From contig JAIPJR010000011.1 of the NCBI GenBank assembly GCA_021734045.1, forward strand, positions 1 to 42,114: a stretch of DNA of 42,114 nucleotides, read 5' to 3'. Of the stretch, positions 25,456-34,868 are shown piece after piece (positions within the stretch are counted from its first letter, which is position 1; each line of letters opens with the position of its first letter). Source of the stretch: Fidelibacterota bacterium. GTDB lineage: Bacteria > Fidelibacterota > UBA8477. Both the position numbers and the translations under genes were made by a program. The notes under the pieces are model-generated. The model was not told the origin of the DNA. It ran no database searches and saw only the letters and a list, made by a program, of their open reading frames with translations.

Positions 25456-26258
25456 TATTTCAGCGTATAGGAATAGAGTATGCTCTCCGCACCCCTAACT
25501 TTTAGCTGTGTCCAGGAATTGCCCGGATTAAAGGACTGAAGCGGCTGATCCATAAGCACGAAGGCGGTACTATTGGAGGGGTAGGCGAAAATATCCAGTT
25601 CACTGACGAAGTAATTTTGGTAAACCTGTCCCGAATCAACACGGATGGTATCCGTGGGGAAAGTATCGCGCTTGATATAAATGGTAATCGGTATGCTGGC
25701 GCCAACCTCAACGGCGTTGGAATCGGATAATAAACCGGATAATCCCCAGGAAAGGGAGTCGGATTTTTCAAACAGACTCAAAGAGGGGGGCATTATCATG
25801 GGTGATCCAGGCGCTACCGGCTCAGCGGATGGACGCATAGCCAGTTTGCCAAATACGATAATCAGGATGAGGATTATGGCGGTGATTATAATTTTTTTGG
25901 TAGCCGGTTGATTGGGGTTCGTGAGTAGAATGCGCTGATTGGTGGGACCGGGTTTTGGCTTATCATCGGAAGAGGTCTCGTTTGTTACCCGGGCCGCTTC
26001 TTTGCGAACCTGCGATTCACTACGGCCGGCGAACTGTACCTCATTTTCGTAATTCCGTAAAACTTCCTCCTCAGCCATGCCGATCTCTTTGGCATAGGCT
26101 TTCAGAAAAAGGCGCACATACGTGGTGGGTAGACTACTGAAATCGCCCTCTTCGAATGCTTTGAGTGTATTGATGTTGATTTTTGTACGGTCTGAAATTT
26201 CTTCCAGCGTAATGTTCTGTTTCAGGCGGTAACTTTTCAAATCCTCATGGAAGGCCAC
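25455..26258 (-). CDS. rodZ: RodZ-like membrane protein with HTH domain
   Basis: 267 residues. An N-terminal helix-turn-helix of the HTH_25 type at about 5-70 (LKSYRLKQNITLEEISDRTKI, SLPTTYVRLFLKAYAKEIGM), a Lys/Thr/Pro-rich linker, one transmembrane helix at about 126-145 (IIITAIILILIIVFGKLAM) and a periplasmic DUF4115-like domain at the C-terminus. RodZ links MreB filaments to the elongation machinery. The start is a GTG, supported by AGGAG five bases upstream; there is no nearby ATG. It follows maf by 58 bases and is probably in the same transcript. Confidence 0.85.
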   Translation of the reverse strand: MAFHEDLKSYRLKQNITLEEISDRTKININTLKAFEEGDFSSLPTTYVRLFLKAYAKEIGMAEEEVLRNYENEVQFAGRSESQVRKEAARVTNETSSDDKPKPGPTNQRILLTNPNQPATKKIIITAIILILIIVFGKLAMRPSAEPVAPGSPMIMPPSLSLFEKSDSLSWGLSGLLSDSNAVEVGASIPITIYIKRDTFPTDTIRVDSGQVYQNYFVSELDIFAYPSNSTAFVLMDQPLQSFNPGNSWTQLKVRGAESILYSYTLK

Positions 26259-26316
26259 GGGTACTCCTAGCAGTTATTCAATATTGGGGGAATTTTAACG
26301 CTTGGGTCGTGGTAAA

Positions 26317-26916
26317 TCAAGCGGAGCTAAGCCGCTCACTCACAATTTTTAATGATCCAACCAAGTGACTTAACGGCAAGCCCACCACATTGTAAAAGCA
26401 TCCGTCAATAGCATCCACAAAAATGGCAGAGTAGTCCTGAATTCCATAACCACCGGCTTTATCGAAGGGACTACCGGTGCTAATATAATACTCAATTTCT
26501 GATGCAGAGATCGCCCGAAAATGGACACGGGTGGTTTGCTGACCTGCGAATTCAAATTGCTGATCTTTCTTAATCATTACATAGGCAGTACTCACTGAAT
26601 GCCAGCAATCGGATAACAAATTCAACATCTCGCGTGCCAGTACATCCGTGGCAGGTTTGCCTAAAATTTGGTCCCCGGCCACCACAACCGTATCAGCCCC
26701 AATCACCAGGTGATCAGGTAGGTCATTGGCAACCTTCCGGGCTTTTATACGCGCCATTTCCAGAGCATAGGTCAGGGGATTCTGGCCGGGAGATGGGGGT
26801 GGTTCCGGAATGCCGGCGGGATGCACGGTAAATTCAAGCCCGATTTTATGCAGCAGTTCAATGCGCCGTGGCGACTGACTGGCCAATGCGATGGGGCAGG
26901 TAAATGCCGGAATCAA
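26317..26916 (-). CDS. maf: Maf-family nucleotide pyrophosphatase (YhdE-like)
   Basis: A 199-residue cytoplasmic house-cleaning enzyme that hydrolyses dTTP, UTP and modified nucleotides to monophosphates. It has ALASQSPRRIELL at the N-terminus, the active-site GADTVVVAGDQILGKP at about 70-85, and FDKAGGYGIQDYSAIFV, which is the pattern of the dTTP/UTP type. The start is a TTG whose TTGA overlaps the stop of the upstream gene; no ATG lies near enough, so translation is probably coupled. Homologues have been linked to septum inhibition, which fits the neighbourhood of division genes. Confidence 0.93.
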   Translation of the reverse strand: MIPAFTCPIALASQSPRRIELLHKIGLEFTVHPAGIPEPPPSPGQNPLTYALEMARIKARKVANDLPDHLVIGADTVVVAGDQILGKPATDVLAREMLNLLSDCWHSVSTAYVMIKKDQQFEFAGQQTTRVHFRAISASEIEYYISTGSPFDKAGGYGIQDYSAIFVDAIDGCFYNVVGLPLSHLVGSLKIVSERLSSA

Positions 26917-29900
26917 CGTGAGATCACCAATTTTTGAATTTCCTGCCGCGGGTCAGCAGCCAGGTCATATTGGGCTTCCACCACATAGAGGTACACACCA
27001 TTCGCCAGTAACTGACCATAGGTGTCGCGACCATCCCAACGTTCCTGATGATAGCCTTTGCCCACATTACCCAGTGAGAGGGTGCGTAACAGCCGTCCCC
27101 CCAGGGAAAAAATCTTAACCTTTACATCCGCGGCATCGGTTAACCGGAACCAGAAAGTGGTTTCTGAGGTCATGGGATTGGGGTAATTATAGATATCCAC
27201 GATTTGGAATTCAGTTGAACTGGTGAAATTGAGGGAGATTTTACTGACATTAGGATTGTTAAAATTATCCCAGGCCTTCACACTCACCGAATGGGTACCC
27301 TCTTCCATGTTTGCCAGCAGGACATCGAAACGCCCCAATTCTGTGCGGTCCACATCGTATTCGAATAATTCGGTTACATCCACCGCATTCACCCAATCCT
27401 CGTCAATGGCCAGGGAAATCCCGTGCCCGGCCACACCCGTCAGGTTGATACCATTTTCGTCGAAAATTTCAATGGTGAGATTATCACTGCCCAAAACCTG
27501 ATGCCCGTTCATAAGCGGTTGACCAAAATAATAGAACTGAATATCCGGTCCAGTTTCGTCGGTGGTGCTGGAATCACTTCCGACGAAACTTAAGGTATCC
27601 ACAAATGCCACACCCGAATGCCCCTCCGAATCCCAATACTGGACATTTAAGATTCCGGTGCGGCCCACATAGCGGATATCCTTCGGAATCGTGAATTCAC
27701 CACTGAAAGCACCGGAAGTCACACTAATTAATCCACGGAAAATACGCTGCCCCGGTAATATGTAGGAGATATCACCCTCATAATACCCTTGGGAGCTATT
27801 GGGTACATATCCGGAATAGTGGCGCGTGACATTCCGCTTTGAGTCGAATGCCGTCACAACTGCCTGGCCGTTGACCGGTGTTCCGGATTGCACATTTCCG
27901 GAAAAAGCCAACTTCCCCAGTGCTCGGGGTTGTGTAGGGGTTACCTGCTGCATTTCACCCTTGTCTCTGGGGCTGGCGAGTTTTAATGCCGGGTCCGTGA
28001 AGAGCACATATTTCTCATCATTCATGGCATTGAAGCTGCCAAATGACTTTCCATACCGAACCGCATCGCCCAGTGTGTTGGACGTGCTCCGATCCCCAAA
28101 TTGAAATAATCCTTCATAGACCGATTTCATCAGGGTGGCATTGGAGAATGACCCAACCTTGCGGGTTGCAGTGAGAATACCAATGCCGCCTTCGTCACGC
28201 ATATTGAGAATTGTTTCCGGTACGCAATTGCTATTGACATCATCGAAATAGCCCCAGTCACAGGTACCGGCAACCCAGAAGGGGAGCTTCATACCCGTGT
28301 CCACCCGGGGTAAATCATTTTGGGTGAATACCCGCTCCTGCGCCCAAACGGTAGGACTACCATGTCCCATGTAGGTGATTATGGCCGCACCGTCATAGAT
28401 TTTTTGCAGCAAATCCTCCCGGGCATCAGGTTTGCGAACATATGCCGACGTGGGATCCTGGACATCCGGGTATTCGGTGAGATAGATTTTTTTGGTGATA
28501 AAAGATGCTGGCAGGCGATTGTATAAATCTTCGCATTGCCCGATATGCATTGTCTCACCTACCGAGGGACGCAAGGGATCATCACCTACCAGTATCGCCG
28601 TGTTGCGCCAGACGCCTGGCTCAGGATTGGTCAAATACGCATCAATTTTATCCACCATGGTGGTGAGAGAAGATAAGTCCCGCGCAGGCAAGCGTCCGAT
28701 TGCCAAATCCGGTGCGCGGTCCCCGGCACCTCCCGCTACATAAACATAAAAGTCATCCGTTGAGCGCGTGGCAATGTCACTGAGGTTACCGCTGCTGGTA
28801 CCGTCCGTCTCCCAGACGGGAACCAAAATCCTGGATTGGCCGGTATAATTTCGATAATCATAGTCAGCATCACCCAAAATGAAAACATAGTGTGGCTGCG
28901 TAGGCCAATTCCAATAGGCGTAACTGATAAAATTCCGAATGGCCACCGGATCCTGTGCTCCCGCGGCAAATTCCTGGTAGATATCTTCCACGTAGGCAAT
29001 TTTCACCGGCAGACGGTCGTCTGGAAGCACGCGATTTTCCCGCAAATCTTTGATGCGCTCTGCTTCCTGGCTGAAAACCTTGGGTGCAATGACGATATAC
29101 TCACCATCAATATCCGGTCGGCGCAATTGATACGCAAAATTTGGCACCGCTGTGATTTCTGCGGTTCGAACATCACTATCACTGAAGCCCAGCAAGTGTA
29201 ATTTCCCGGGACCATTTATCTGAAATTGATTGGACGCAATTTCCAATCGACGGGGGGATGCGGGATCACTCACATCCCAAAAATGGACATTATTGCTCAA
29301 ATTCGTGAAGACAAGCCGGTTCACGCCCGCTTCCAATTGGAGATGGGGCAGGGCAATTTTGCCTGATAGTGGTGCCAGGGGGCGCTCGTAACTCAGGCGC
29401 AATGAATCCAGGTAAATTTCGCTGTTATTGCGATTGGACTGATAATAGATCCGTATTTGGTTCTGACCGTGGTTCAGCACACCGGCGGTAGCTGTTCCAA
29501 AAACATTAAACGGACTGGAGCCGGTGGTACTGTACTGACGGAGCGTGGTTTGATTCGCCACGAGGGAAATGGTGTGATTATCGGAACCCAGACTACTTTC
29601 CAAACTTGGGTAGAAGCGGGCTGAAATGGTTAAGTCACCATTTGTAACCGGATCCCGGGCGTCAAAATTGAGTGTGAGCGTTGTACTGGTTCCCACCAAT
29701 TGTTCACCGAGCCAGGTCAGACCTGACCGTAGCGGGTTTTTCAATTCCCTTTCATGATAAAAAATTTCTTTATAAGTGGTGATAATATTGTCTGCATCGC
29801 CCTCCAGGGATGGAAGTGTTGGAATGTGTTTTCCCACTGCGTTTGGATCGGAAGGAATGAGCAGCCAATAGTAAACTTCATTGAAAAAGGGGTTAGTCAC

Positions 29901-30827
29901 GTAATCCCCTTGCAGGTCTCCATCGGGTCCCTGGGCGAAAAAACGCAATTGATCACCTTCGTTCAGTTCGCCATCGCCGAGTCCGATTCCTTCGTAGCTG
30001 ATTTCAACCAGATTCGGCGGGATGGCGCCGTCGCTCTCCAGATTCTGTGGTAATGACCTGCCCTGGGCGAATGGGGCAAACAGACGCCAATTTTCCGGTG
30101 CAACTTCCGGCAGCGTACCCGATAAAGCAGCCCGGGTAATGGCATAGACACCATTATCACGAATGGGGATTTTATACCAATGACCTTCGGGAAGATTCTC
30201 CGCCGATTTGGGTAATTTTCTTTCCCGGGGAATAATCCATTCTTTTGCCATCTCTCCATTCACAGCCGGAATTTTCACCGGCAGAGCATTAGTTTGGACG
30301 GTGGGTATCTGGCCAAAATCCAATCGCAGGGTGATCGCAGTGATTTGCTGCTCTTGTCGGGTGAGTGGCTGGATGAGTACTGCGCCAAGCCAGCGTTGGC
30401 CGCTGCGACCGGTCCTGATAACCTGCACGCTAACATCGGGATTCAGTGAGCCATCCGCCCGGGCAATTCCGGATAATCCAGCTTCACTTGCTGAAAATTC
30501 GGGGATATTAAAAGATAATGGTGCCACTGATTGCGCCAGAGTTTGGACTGCAGGGAGGCGACCGTCAGGTGGTAAGACAATGGGAATGTTAATGAGTGGT
30601 CGTAAGGTATTTTGGGTGGGGAAATAGGTCCACTCGCCGTCCGGAACGACCGGAAGTTTCAGGGAGCGGTCACCAACCGTGTACACTGCCTCGTTTGCAG
30701 AAACCGGCAGCTTTAATGAAAACACCAAATCGGTTTTTCCGGTAGAAATCTCTTCGACGCGGAAACCAAAAAGATATGTACTGAGAAACAGGAGTGTTAA
30801 AAATCGCATGGAAATGAAAACGCGCAT
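26913..30827 (-). CDS. porU: PorU-like C25 (gingipain-family) peptidase, type IX secretion sortase
   Basis: 1304 residues. After a signal peptide (MRFLTLLFLSTYLFG) comes a long beta-rich N-terminal part, then the C25 caspase-like domain at about 600-960. Its catalytic pair is visible: His822 in YMGHGSPTVWAQE and Cys856 in AGTCDWGYF, 34 residues apart as in gingipains. The C-terminus (YNYPNPMTSETTFWF ... GRLLRTL ... GVYLYVV) is a FlgD/type IX sorting-like Ig domain. PorU removes the sorting domain of type IX cargo and attaches the cargo to lipopolysaccharide at the cell surface. It could instead be a secreted C25 peptidase. I chose the ATG at 30827; a GTG at 30875 has no ribosome binding site, and an ATG at 30809 is also possible. 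Confidence 0.82.
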   Translation of the reverse strand: MRVFISMRFLTLLFLSTYLFGFRVEEISTGKTDLVFSLKLPVSANEAVYTVGDRSLKLPVVPDGEWTYFPTQNTLRPLINIPIVLPPDGRLPAVQTLAQSVAPLSFNIPEFSASEAGLSGIARADGSLNPDVSVQVIRTGRSGQRWLGAVLIQPLTRQEQQITAITLRLDFGQIPTVQTNALPVKIPAVNGEMAKEWIIPRERKLPKSAENLPEGHWYKIPIRDNGVYAITRAALSGTLPEVAPENWRLFAPFAQGRSLPQNLESDGAIPPNLVEISYEGIGLGDGELNEGDQLRFFAQGPDGDLQGDYVTNPFFNEVYYWLLIPSDPNAVGKHIPTLPSLEGDADNIITTYKEIFYHERELKNPLRSGLTWLGEQLVGTSTTLTLNFDARDPVTNGDLTISARFYPSLESSLGSDNHTISLVANQTTLRQYSTTGSSPFNVFGTATAGVLNHGQNQIRIYYQSNRNNSEIYLDSLRLSYERPLAPLSGKIALPHLQLEAGVNRLVFTNLSNNVHFWDVSDPASPRRLEIASNQFQINGPGKLHLLGFSDSDVRTAEITAVPNFAYQLRRPDIDGEYIVIAPKVFSQEAERIKDLRENRVLPDDRLPVKIAYVEDIYQEFAAGAQDPVAIRNFISYAYWNWPTQPHYVFILGDADYDYRNYTGQSRILVPVWETDGTSSGNLSDIATRSTDDFYVYVAGGAGDRAPDLAIGRLPARDLSSLTTMVDKIDAYLTNPEPGVWRNTAILVGDDPLRPSVGETMHIGQCEDLYNRLPASFITKKIYLTEYPDVQDPTSAYVRKPDAREDLLQKIYDGAAIITYMGHGSPTVWAQERVFTQNDLPRVDTGMKLPFWVAGTCDWGYFDDVNSNCVPETILNMRDEGGIGILTATRKVGSFSNATLMKSVYEGLFQFGDRSTSNTLGDAVRYGKSFGSFNAMNDEKYVLFTDPALKLASPRDKGEMQQVTPTQPRALGKLAFSGNVQSGTPVNGQAVVTAFDSKRNVTRHYSGYVPNSSQGYYEGDISYILPGQRIFRGLISVTSGAFSGEFTIPKDIRYVGRTGILNVQYWDSEGHSGVAFVDTLSFVGSDSSTTDETGPDIQFYYFGQPLMNGHQVLGSDNLTIEIFDENGINLTGVAGHGISLAIDEDWVNAVDVTELFEYDVDRTELGRFDVLLANMEEGTHSVSVKAWDNFNNPNVSKISLNFTSSTEFQIVDIYNYPNPMTSETTFWFRLTDAADVKVKIFSLGGRLLRTLSLGNVGKGYHQERWDGRDTYGQLLANGVYLYVVEAQYDLAADPRQEIQKLVISR

Positions 30828-31095
30828 CGGTATATGGTGTTCCTCTGGTTTGTTCTTTGAAAAATTGCGTGGCACGATTTGATGATTGGTGACCTGAATC
30901 GGAATGCTGGTTGTTCATCCCGGATCGCTCCTGCCAACTCGCCTGGTAAGTCCGCTACTAATTTCCGGTTTCCCGATGATATCTTTTCAAACAATCAATT
31001 TTGATGTGGTAGTTAATTTCAAATGTTTTAAATGACAACCCTTTTCATTCCGGTGGTCTAAGACGCGCGACATGGAACTAAAATAAGGTAAAAAC

Positions 31096-33765
31096 ATGCG
31101 TATAGCGATTCTATCTCTCTTTTTGTTTGCTCTGATGTTCGGGAAAAGTCAATCGGATACAGCTTGGGAACGTTCTTCTGAGAAGGTCTTTGTGACCCAA
31201 CGGATCGCTGCAGATGAAGAGATCCAGATCGATGGCAAATTGGATGACCAAGCCTGGCGGCACGCAGATTTTCGGTCAGACCTGATCCAGCGCCAGCCCT
31301 ATGATGGCGTTGCAGTGTCTGAACCTACCCGTTTTGCGGTGCTTTATGACGATCACCATCTGTATGTGGGAATTTATGCGTACGAATCGAATATCGATGA
31401 AATCAAAAGTATTTTGACTCGCCGGGATGAGGAATCACCGTCAGATTGGCTGTATGTTGGGTTTGACAGTTATAATGATAACCGGACCGGATTTGGATTT
31501 GGGCTCAATCCGGCGGGTGTCAAATCGGACATGCGGTGGTTCAACGATGATGGTCAGGATGAGAATTGGGATGCGCTTTGGGAGGGGAAAAGTGCGGTTC
31601 ACGACGATGGCTGGTCTGCTGAGTTCAAAATTCCACTGCGTGAATTGCGATTTTCCGACGCCAACAGTCATGCCTTCGGACTCCAGATTTATCGGAATAT
31701 CAGCCGCCTTGGTGAAGAAGATTGGTGGGCATACTGGCCACAGAACGAGTCTGGTTTTGTACGGCATTTCGGTGGATTGGTTGGTCTGGAAAATATTCCC
31801 CGCCAGCGCCGACTCTATGTGGCGCCCTATGCCAATACCGCTTATAACCGTTCACCAGCGTTGGTAAATGAAACTCACGGTGAAGATTATGATTTTTCCC
31901 GGAAAATGGGTGTGGATATAAAATATGGCCTCACCAATGACCTGACGATGGATGTTACCATAAATCCGGATTTTGGTCAGGTGGAAGCTGATCCGGCTGA
32001 ACTGAATCTGTCTGCTTTCGAAAGTTACTTCTCAGAAAAACGCCCATTTTTCGTTGAAGGCAGTAATATTTTTCACTACTCGCTTGGGTTCGGTGACGGT
32101 GATTTAGAAAATTTGTCCCTGTTTTATTCCCGCCGCATTGGGCGCTCGCCACAATCTTACCCCGATGCGGACCCCGATTCCGCTTATCACGTGGATATAC
32201 CCAAAAGCACCAATATCCGTACAGCGATTAAACTAAGTGGCCGTACACGGTCCGGATGGTCAATCGGTGTTCTGGATGCTATTACTGCCAGAGAAACAGC
32301 TAGACTGCGATCTGATATTGCTGATGATTATACCGAGACTGTGGAGCCGCCCACCAATTACTTTGTCTCTCGTGTACAGCGCGATTTTAATAACGGTCGG
32401 ACTGCCATTGGTGGCATTATAACGGCGACGAATCGTGACCTGACAGGTGAACCACAATTGAACTGGTTGCGCCGTGATGCCTACGCTGGTGGTATGGATC
32501 TGACCCATAATTTCTGGAATGATCGCTATTTTGTTCAGCTCGCTCTGGCGGGTACCAATGTTCTGGGATCTACTGAGGCGATGTTGAACACACAAACCAA
32601 CCCATCCCACTTCTTTCAGCGTCCGGGCGAAGGTGCGGAATATCTGAAGCTGGATTCAAGCGCCACATCCTTAAGTGGTGTTGCCCAGAAAGTTGTGTTC
32701 GGAAAATCTGGTGGTGGTGATTGGCGTGGCGCCATTGGATTCATCGGCTATTCACCGGGTTTTGAAGCCAATGACCTGGGCTACCATCAGGCAGTGGACA
32801 ATCAGATGGAGTTTATCTGGCTTGGCTACCGCAAGAATGAAGCAACCCGCTACTATAATAGTATTGGAATTAATTTCAACCAGTCCATGTCCTACTCCAA
32901 CGGTGGCGAGAAATTGGGTTTCAACCTGAATACCAACGGATGGTATAACCTACCCAATTACTGGAACATCAATATGGGTATAAATTACTCACAGTGGCGG
33001 TATTCGGTGAACCTGCTGCGCGGTGGACCACGGTTGTACATTGATCCGGCTGTCAATGGCTGGTGGGGAATGGAAACCGATTTTCGTAAAGACTGGATGG
33101 TGGGTTATAACGGTCATTCCGGACAAAATCTGGATGGGAGCAATTGGCGTGGTACAAGTATATACACAACTTACCGGCCCTTTTATAATGTGGTACTGAA
33201 TCTTTCCACAAGTTTGAACCATTCAATTGACAATACCGCATGGTATGCCAATCAGGTTGATGACCAAAGCGGTGAAAATCGTTATGTCGTGGCCAAGCTG
33301 AACCAGCGTTCCCTGAATACCACTTTAAGGGTGGATGTGACTTTGACACCAGAATTCACCGTACAGTATTACGCTTCGCCCTTTGTCACGGCTGGCCGGT
33401 ACACCCAGCATTTATTGGTTACCGATCCAGAATCTGAGGAATTCAACCAGCGTTACCACAAATTACAGGGCAGTGAAATTGCCTGGGATGAATCTTCAGA
33501 AGAATACACTGTGGATACGGAGCAGGACGGCGTGACCAATTTCACCTTGCCTCACCGGGATTTCAATTACAAGCAATACAATTCTAATCTGGTATTACGC
33601 TGGGAATACCGGCCTGGCAGCACGCTTTATCTGGTATGGTCGCAGGGGCGCACCGATTTCATGGAACAGGGCGATTTCGCGCTGCGGGAGGATTTGAATA
33701 CGCTGTTCAGCAGCACGCCCAATGACATTTTCCTCGTTAAGGCCAGCTATCTGTTCAACTTGTAG
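31096..33765 (+). CDS. DUF5916 protein with CBM9-like N-terminal domain, outer membrane
   Basis: 889 residues with a signal peptide (MRIAILSLFLFALMFGKSQS). A CBM9-like beta-sandwich spans about 30-220 (IQIDGKLDDQAW, LYVGIYAYES, DGWSAEFKIPLRELRF). The rest is the DUF5916 region with FFVEGSNIF and many alternating aromatic strands, ending in the barrel-like FLVKASYLFNL. The family is found in the outer membrane of FCB bacteria and its function is unknown. Carbohydrate or peptide handling is only a guess from the CBM9-like domain. AAGG precedes the ATG by seven bases. The gene is divergent from porU with a gap of about 270 bases, in which I could not identify a promoter. Confidence 0.85.
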   Translation: MRIAILSLFLFALMFGKSQSDTAWERSSEKVFVTQRIAADEEIQIDGKLDDQAWRHADFRSDLIQRQPYDGVAVSEPTRFAVLYDDHHLYVGIYAYESNIDEIKSILTRRDEESPSDWLYVGFDSYNDNRTGFGFGLNPAGVKSDMRWFNDDGQDENWDALWEGKSAVHDDGWSAEFKIPLRELRFSDANSHAFGLQIYRNISRLGEEDWWAYWPQNESGFVRHFGGLVGLENIPRQRRLYVAPYANTAYNRSPALVNETHGEDYDFSRKMGVDIKYGLTNDLTMDVTINPDFGQVEADPAELNLSAFESYFSEKRPFFVEGSNIFHYSLGFGDGDLENLSLFYSRRIGRSPQSYPDADPDSAYHVDIPKSTNIRTAIKLSGRTRSGWSIGVLDAITARETARLRSDIADDYTETVEPPTNYFVSRVQRDFNNGRTAIGGIITATNRDLTGEPQLNWLRRDAYAGGMDLTHNFWNDRYFVQLALAGTNVLGSTEAMLNTQTNPSHFFQRPGEGAEYLKLDSSATSLSGVAQKVVFGKSGGGDWRGAIGFIGYSPGFEANDLGYHQAVDNQMEFIWLGYRKNEATRYYNSIGINFNQSMSYSNGGEKLGFNLNTNGWYNLPNYWNINMGINYSQWRYSVNLLRGGPRLYIDPAVNGWWGMETDFRKDWMVGYNGHSGQNLDGSNWRGTSIYTTYRPFYNVVLNLSTSLNHSIDNTAWYANQVDDQSGENRYVVAKLNQRSLNTTLRVDVTLTPEFTVQYYASPFVTAGRYTQHLLVTDPESEEFNQRYHKLQGSEIAWDESSEEYTVDTEQDGVTNFTLPHRDFNYKQYNSNLVLRWEYRPGSTLYLVWSQGRTDFMEQGDFALREDLNTLFSSTPNDIFLVKASYLFNL

Positions 33766-33812
33766 TTTTATGTGAGCCAAGCAAGACTTCATCTCCAGCA
33801 TCATAGGTGAAG

Positions 33813-33845
33813 AAAGCCCGGACCTGGTAACAGGCTTCGGGCTTT
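33813..33845. terminator. Bidirectional terminator between DUF5916 gene and isoaspartyl peptidase gene
   Basis: Outer arms AAAGCCCG (33813-33820) and CGGGCTTT (33838-33845) and inner arms CCTG (33823-33826) and CAGG (33831-33834) form a stem capped by GTAA, a stable GNRA-type tetraloop. On the plus strand a T-rich run (TTTTGGTTTT) follows; on the minus strand TTCTTC follows. It lies between two converging genes, 48 bases after one stop and 6 bases after the other. Confidence 0.8.
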
Positions 33846-33850
33846 TGGTT

Positions 33851-34789
33851 TTAATACGCCCAGATGCGCACCACCGCCTCACCCGTATCATCCAGAAATC
33901 CACGATACATGCCCGGTGTATTATAGGGCATGGCAAGGTGTCCGGCTGCATCAACAGCAATGATTCCACCAGATCCACCCAAATCACCCAGTCGTTGCAT
34001 GATTACTGTTTGCGCAGCCTGAGCTAGGTTTTCATCCAAATATTCCATCCGGGCAGAAATATCATGACAAGCCACCCGACGGATGAAAAATTCACCCTCG
34101 CCGGTGGCGGATACCGCACACGTGCGATTATCCGCGTACAGGCCGGCTCCCACGATGGGCGAGTCACCAATGCGGCCATATTTTTTATTGGTCATTCCAC
34201 CGGTGGAGACACCGGCTGCCAGATTCCCGGCCTCATCCAGCGCTACGGCCCCCACCGTTCCGAATTTTTTACCTACCCCGTGGTCATCGGCATGATCCAA
34301 CTGGGTCTGATTTCGCTCCAAAGCTTGTTGGAGCTGCTTATACCTGTGCTCTGTATAGAAATATTCTGCCGGCTCGAAGGGCAGACCAAGCGCCAGTGCC
34401 AGCGCTTCTGCCCCCTCACTGGTAAGCAGGACATGGGGTGTTTTCTCCATTACCGCGCGTGCCAACCGCACGGGATTCCGCACACCGGTGACGCTGGCAA
34501 CCGCACCCGTGGATAAATCCTGCCCGGACATAAGGGCAGCATCCATTTCGTGTTTCCCGAAATGATTAAATACCGAGCCCCGCCCGGCATTGAACTCGGG
34601 CAAGTCTTCCAGAATCACGATCGCCTCGGTCACCGCATCCAATGATGAGCCACCTTTGCTCAGAATTTTTCTTCCGGTTTCCAATGCAGCCTTTAAACCA
34701 GCTCTTACCCGCGATTCTCGCTCAGGAGTCATATTTTCTTTTAAAATGACACCGGCACCACCATGGACTGCGAATGCGAATTTACCCAT
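33851..34789 (-). CDS. iaaA: Isoaspartyl peptidase/L-asparaginase (Ntn hydrolase)
   Basis: 312 residues. The precursor cleaves itself to free the catalytic Thr178 in FGTVGAVALDEAGNLAAGVSTGG. It begins FAVHGGAGVIL and has FNAGRGSVFNHFGKHEMDAALM for substrate and structural Na+, and GRIGDSPIVGAGLYAD. Such plant-type asparaginases hydrolyse isoaspartyl dipeptides and asparagine. No secretion signal is seen, so it is probably cytoplasmic. GGGAGAG lies nine bases before the ATG. Substrate preference cannot be read from sequence. Confidence 0.92.
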   Translation of the reverse strand: MGKFAFAVHGGAGVILKENMTPERESRVRAGLKAALETGRKILSKGGSSLDAVTEAIVILEDLPEFNAGRGSVFNHFGKHEMDAALMSGQDLSTGAVASVTGVRNPVRLARAVMEKTPHVLLTSEGAEALALALGLPFEPAEYFYTEHRYKQLQQALERNQTQLDHADDHGVGKKFGTVGAVALDEAGNLAAGVSTGGMTNKKYGRIGDSPIVGAGLYADNRTCAVSATGEGEFFIRRVACHDISARMEYLDENLAQAAQTVIMQRLGDLGGSGGIIAVDAAGHLAMPYNTPGMYRGFLDDTGEAVVRIWAY

Positions 34790-34868
34790 CTGCTATATCT
34801 CTCCCGGTTGTCGAATGTTTGATAAAAAGTGTATGGAATTCTGGATCACACATTAAGATAGCGCTGTA

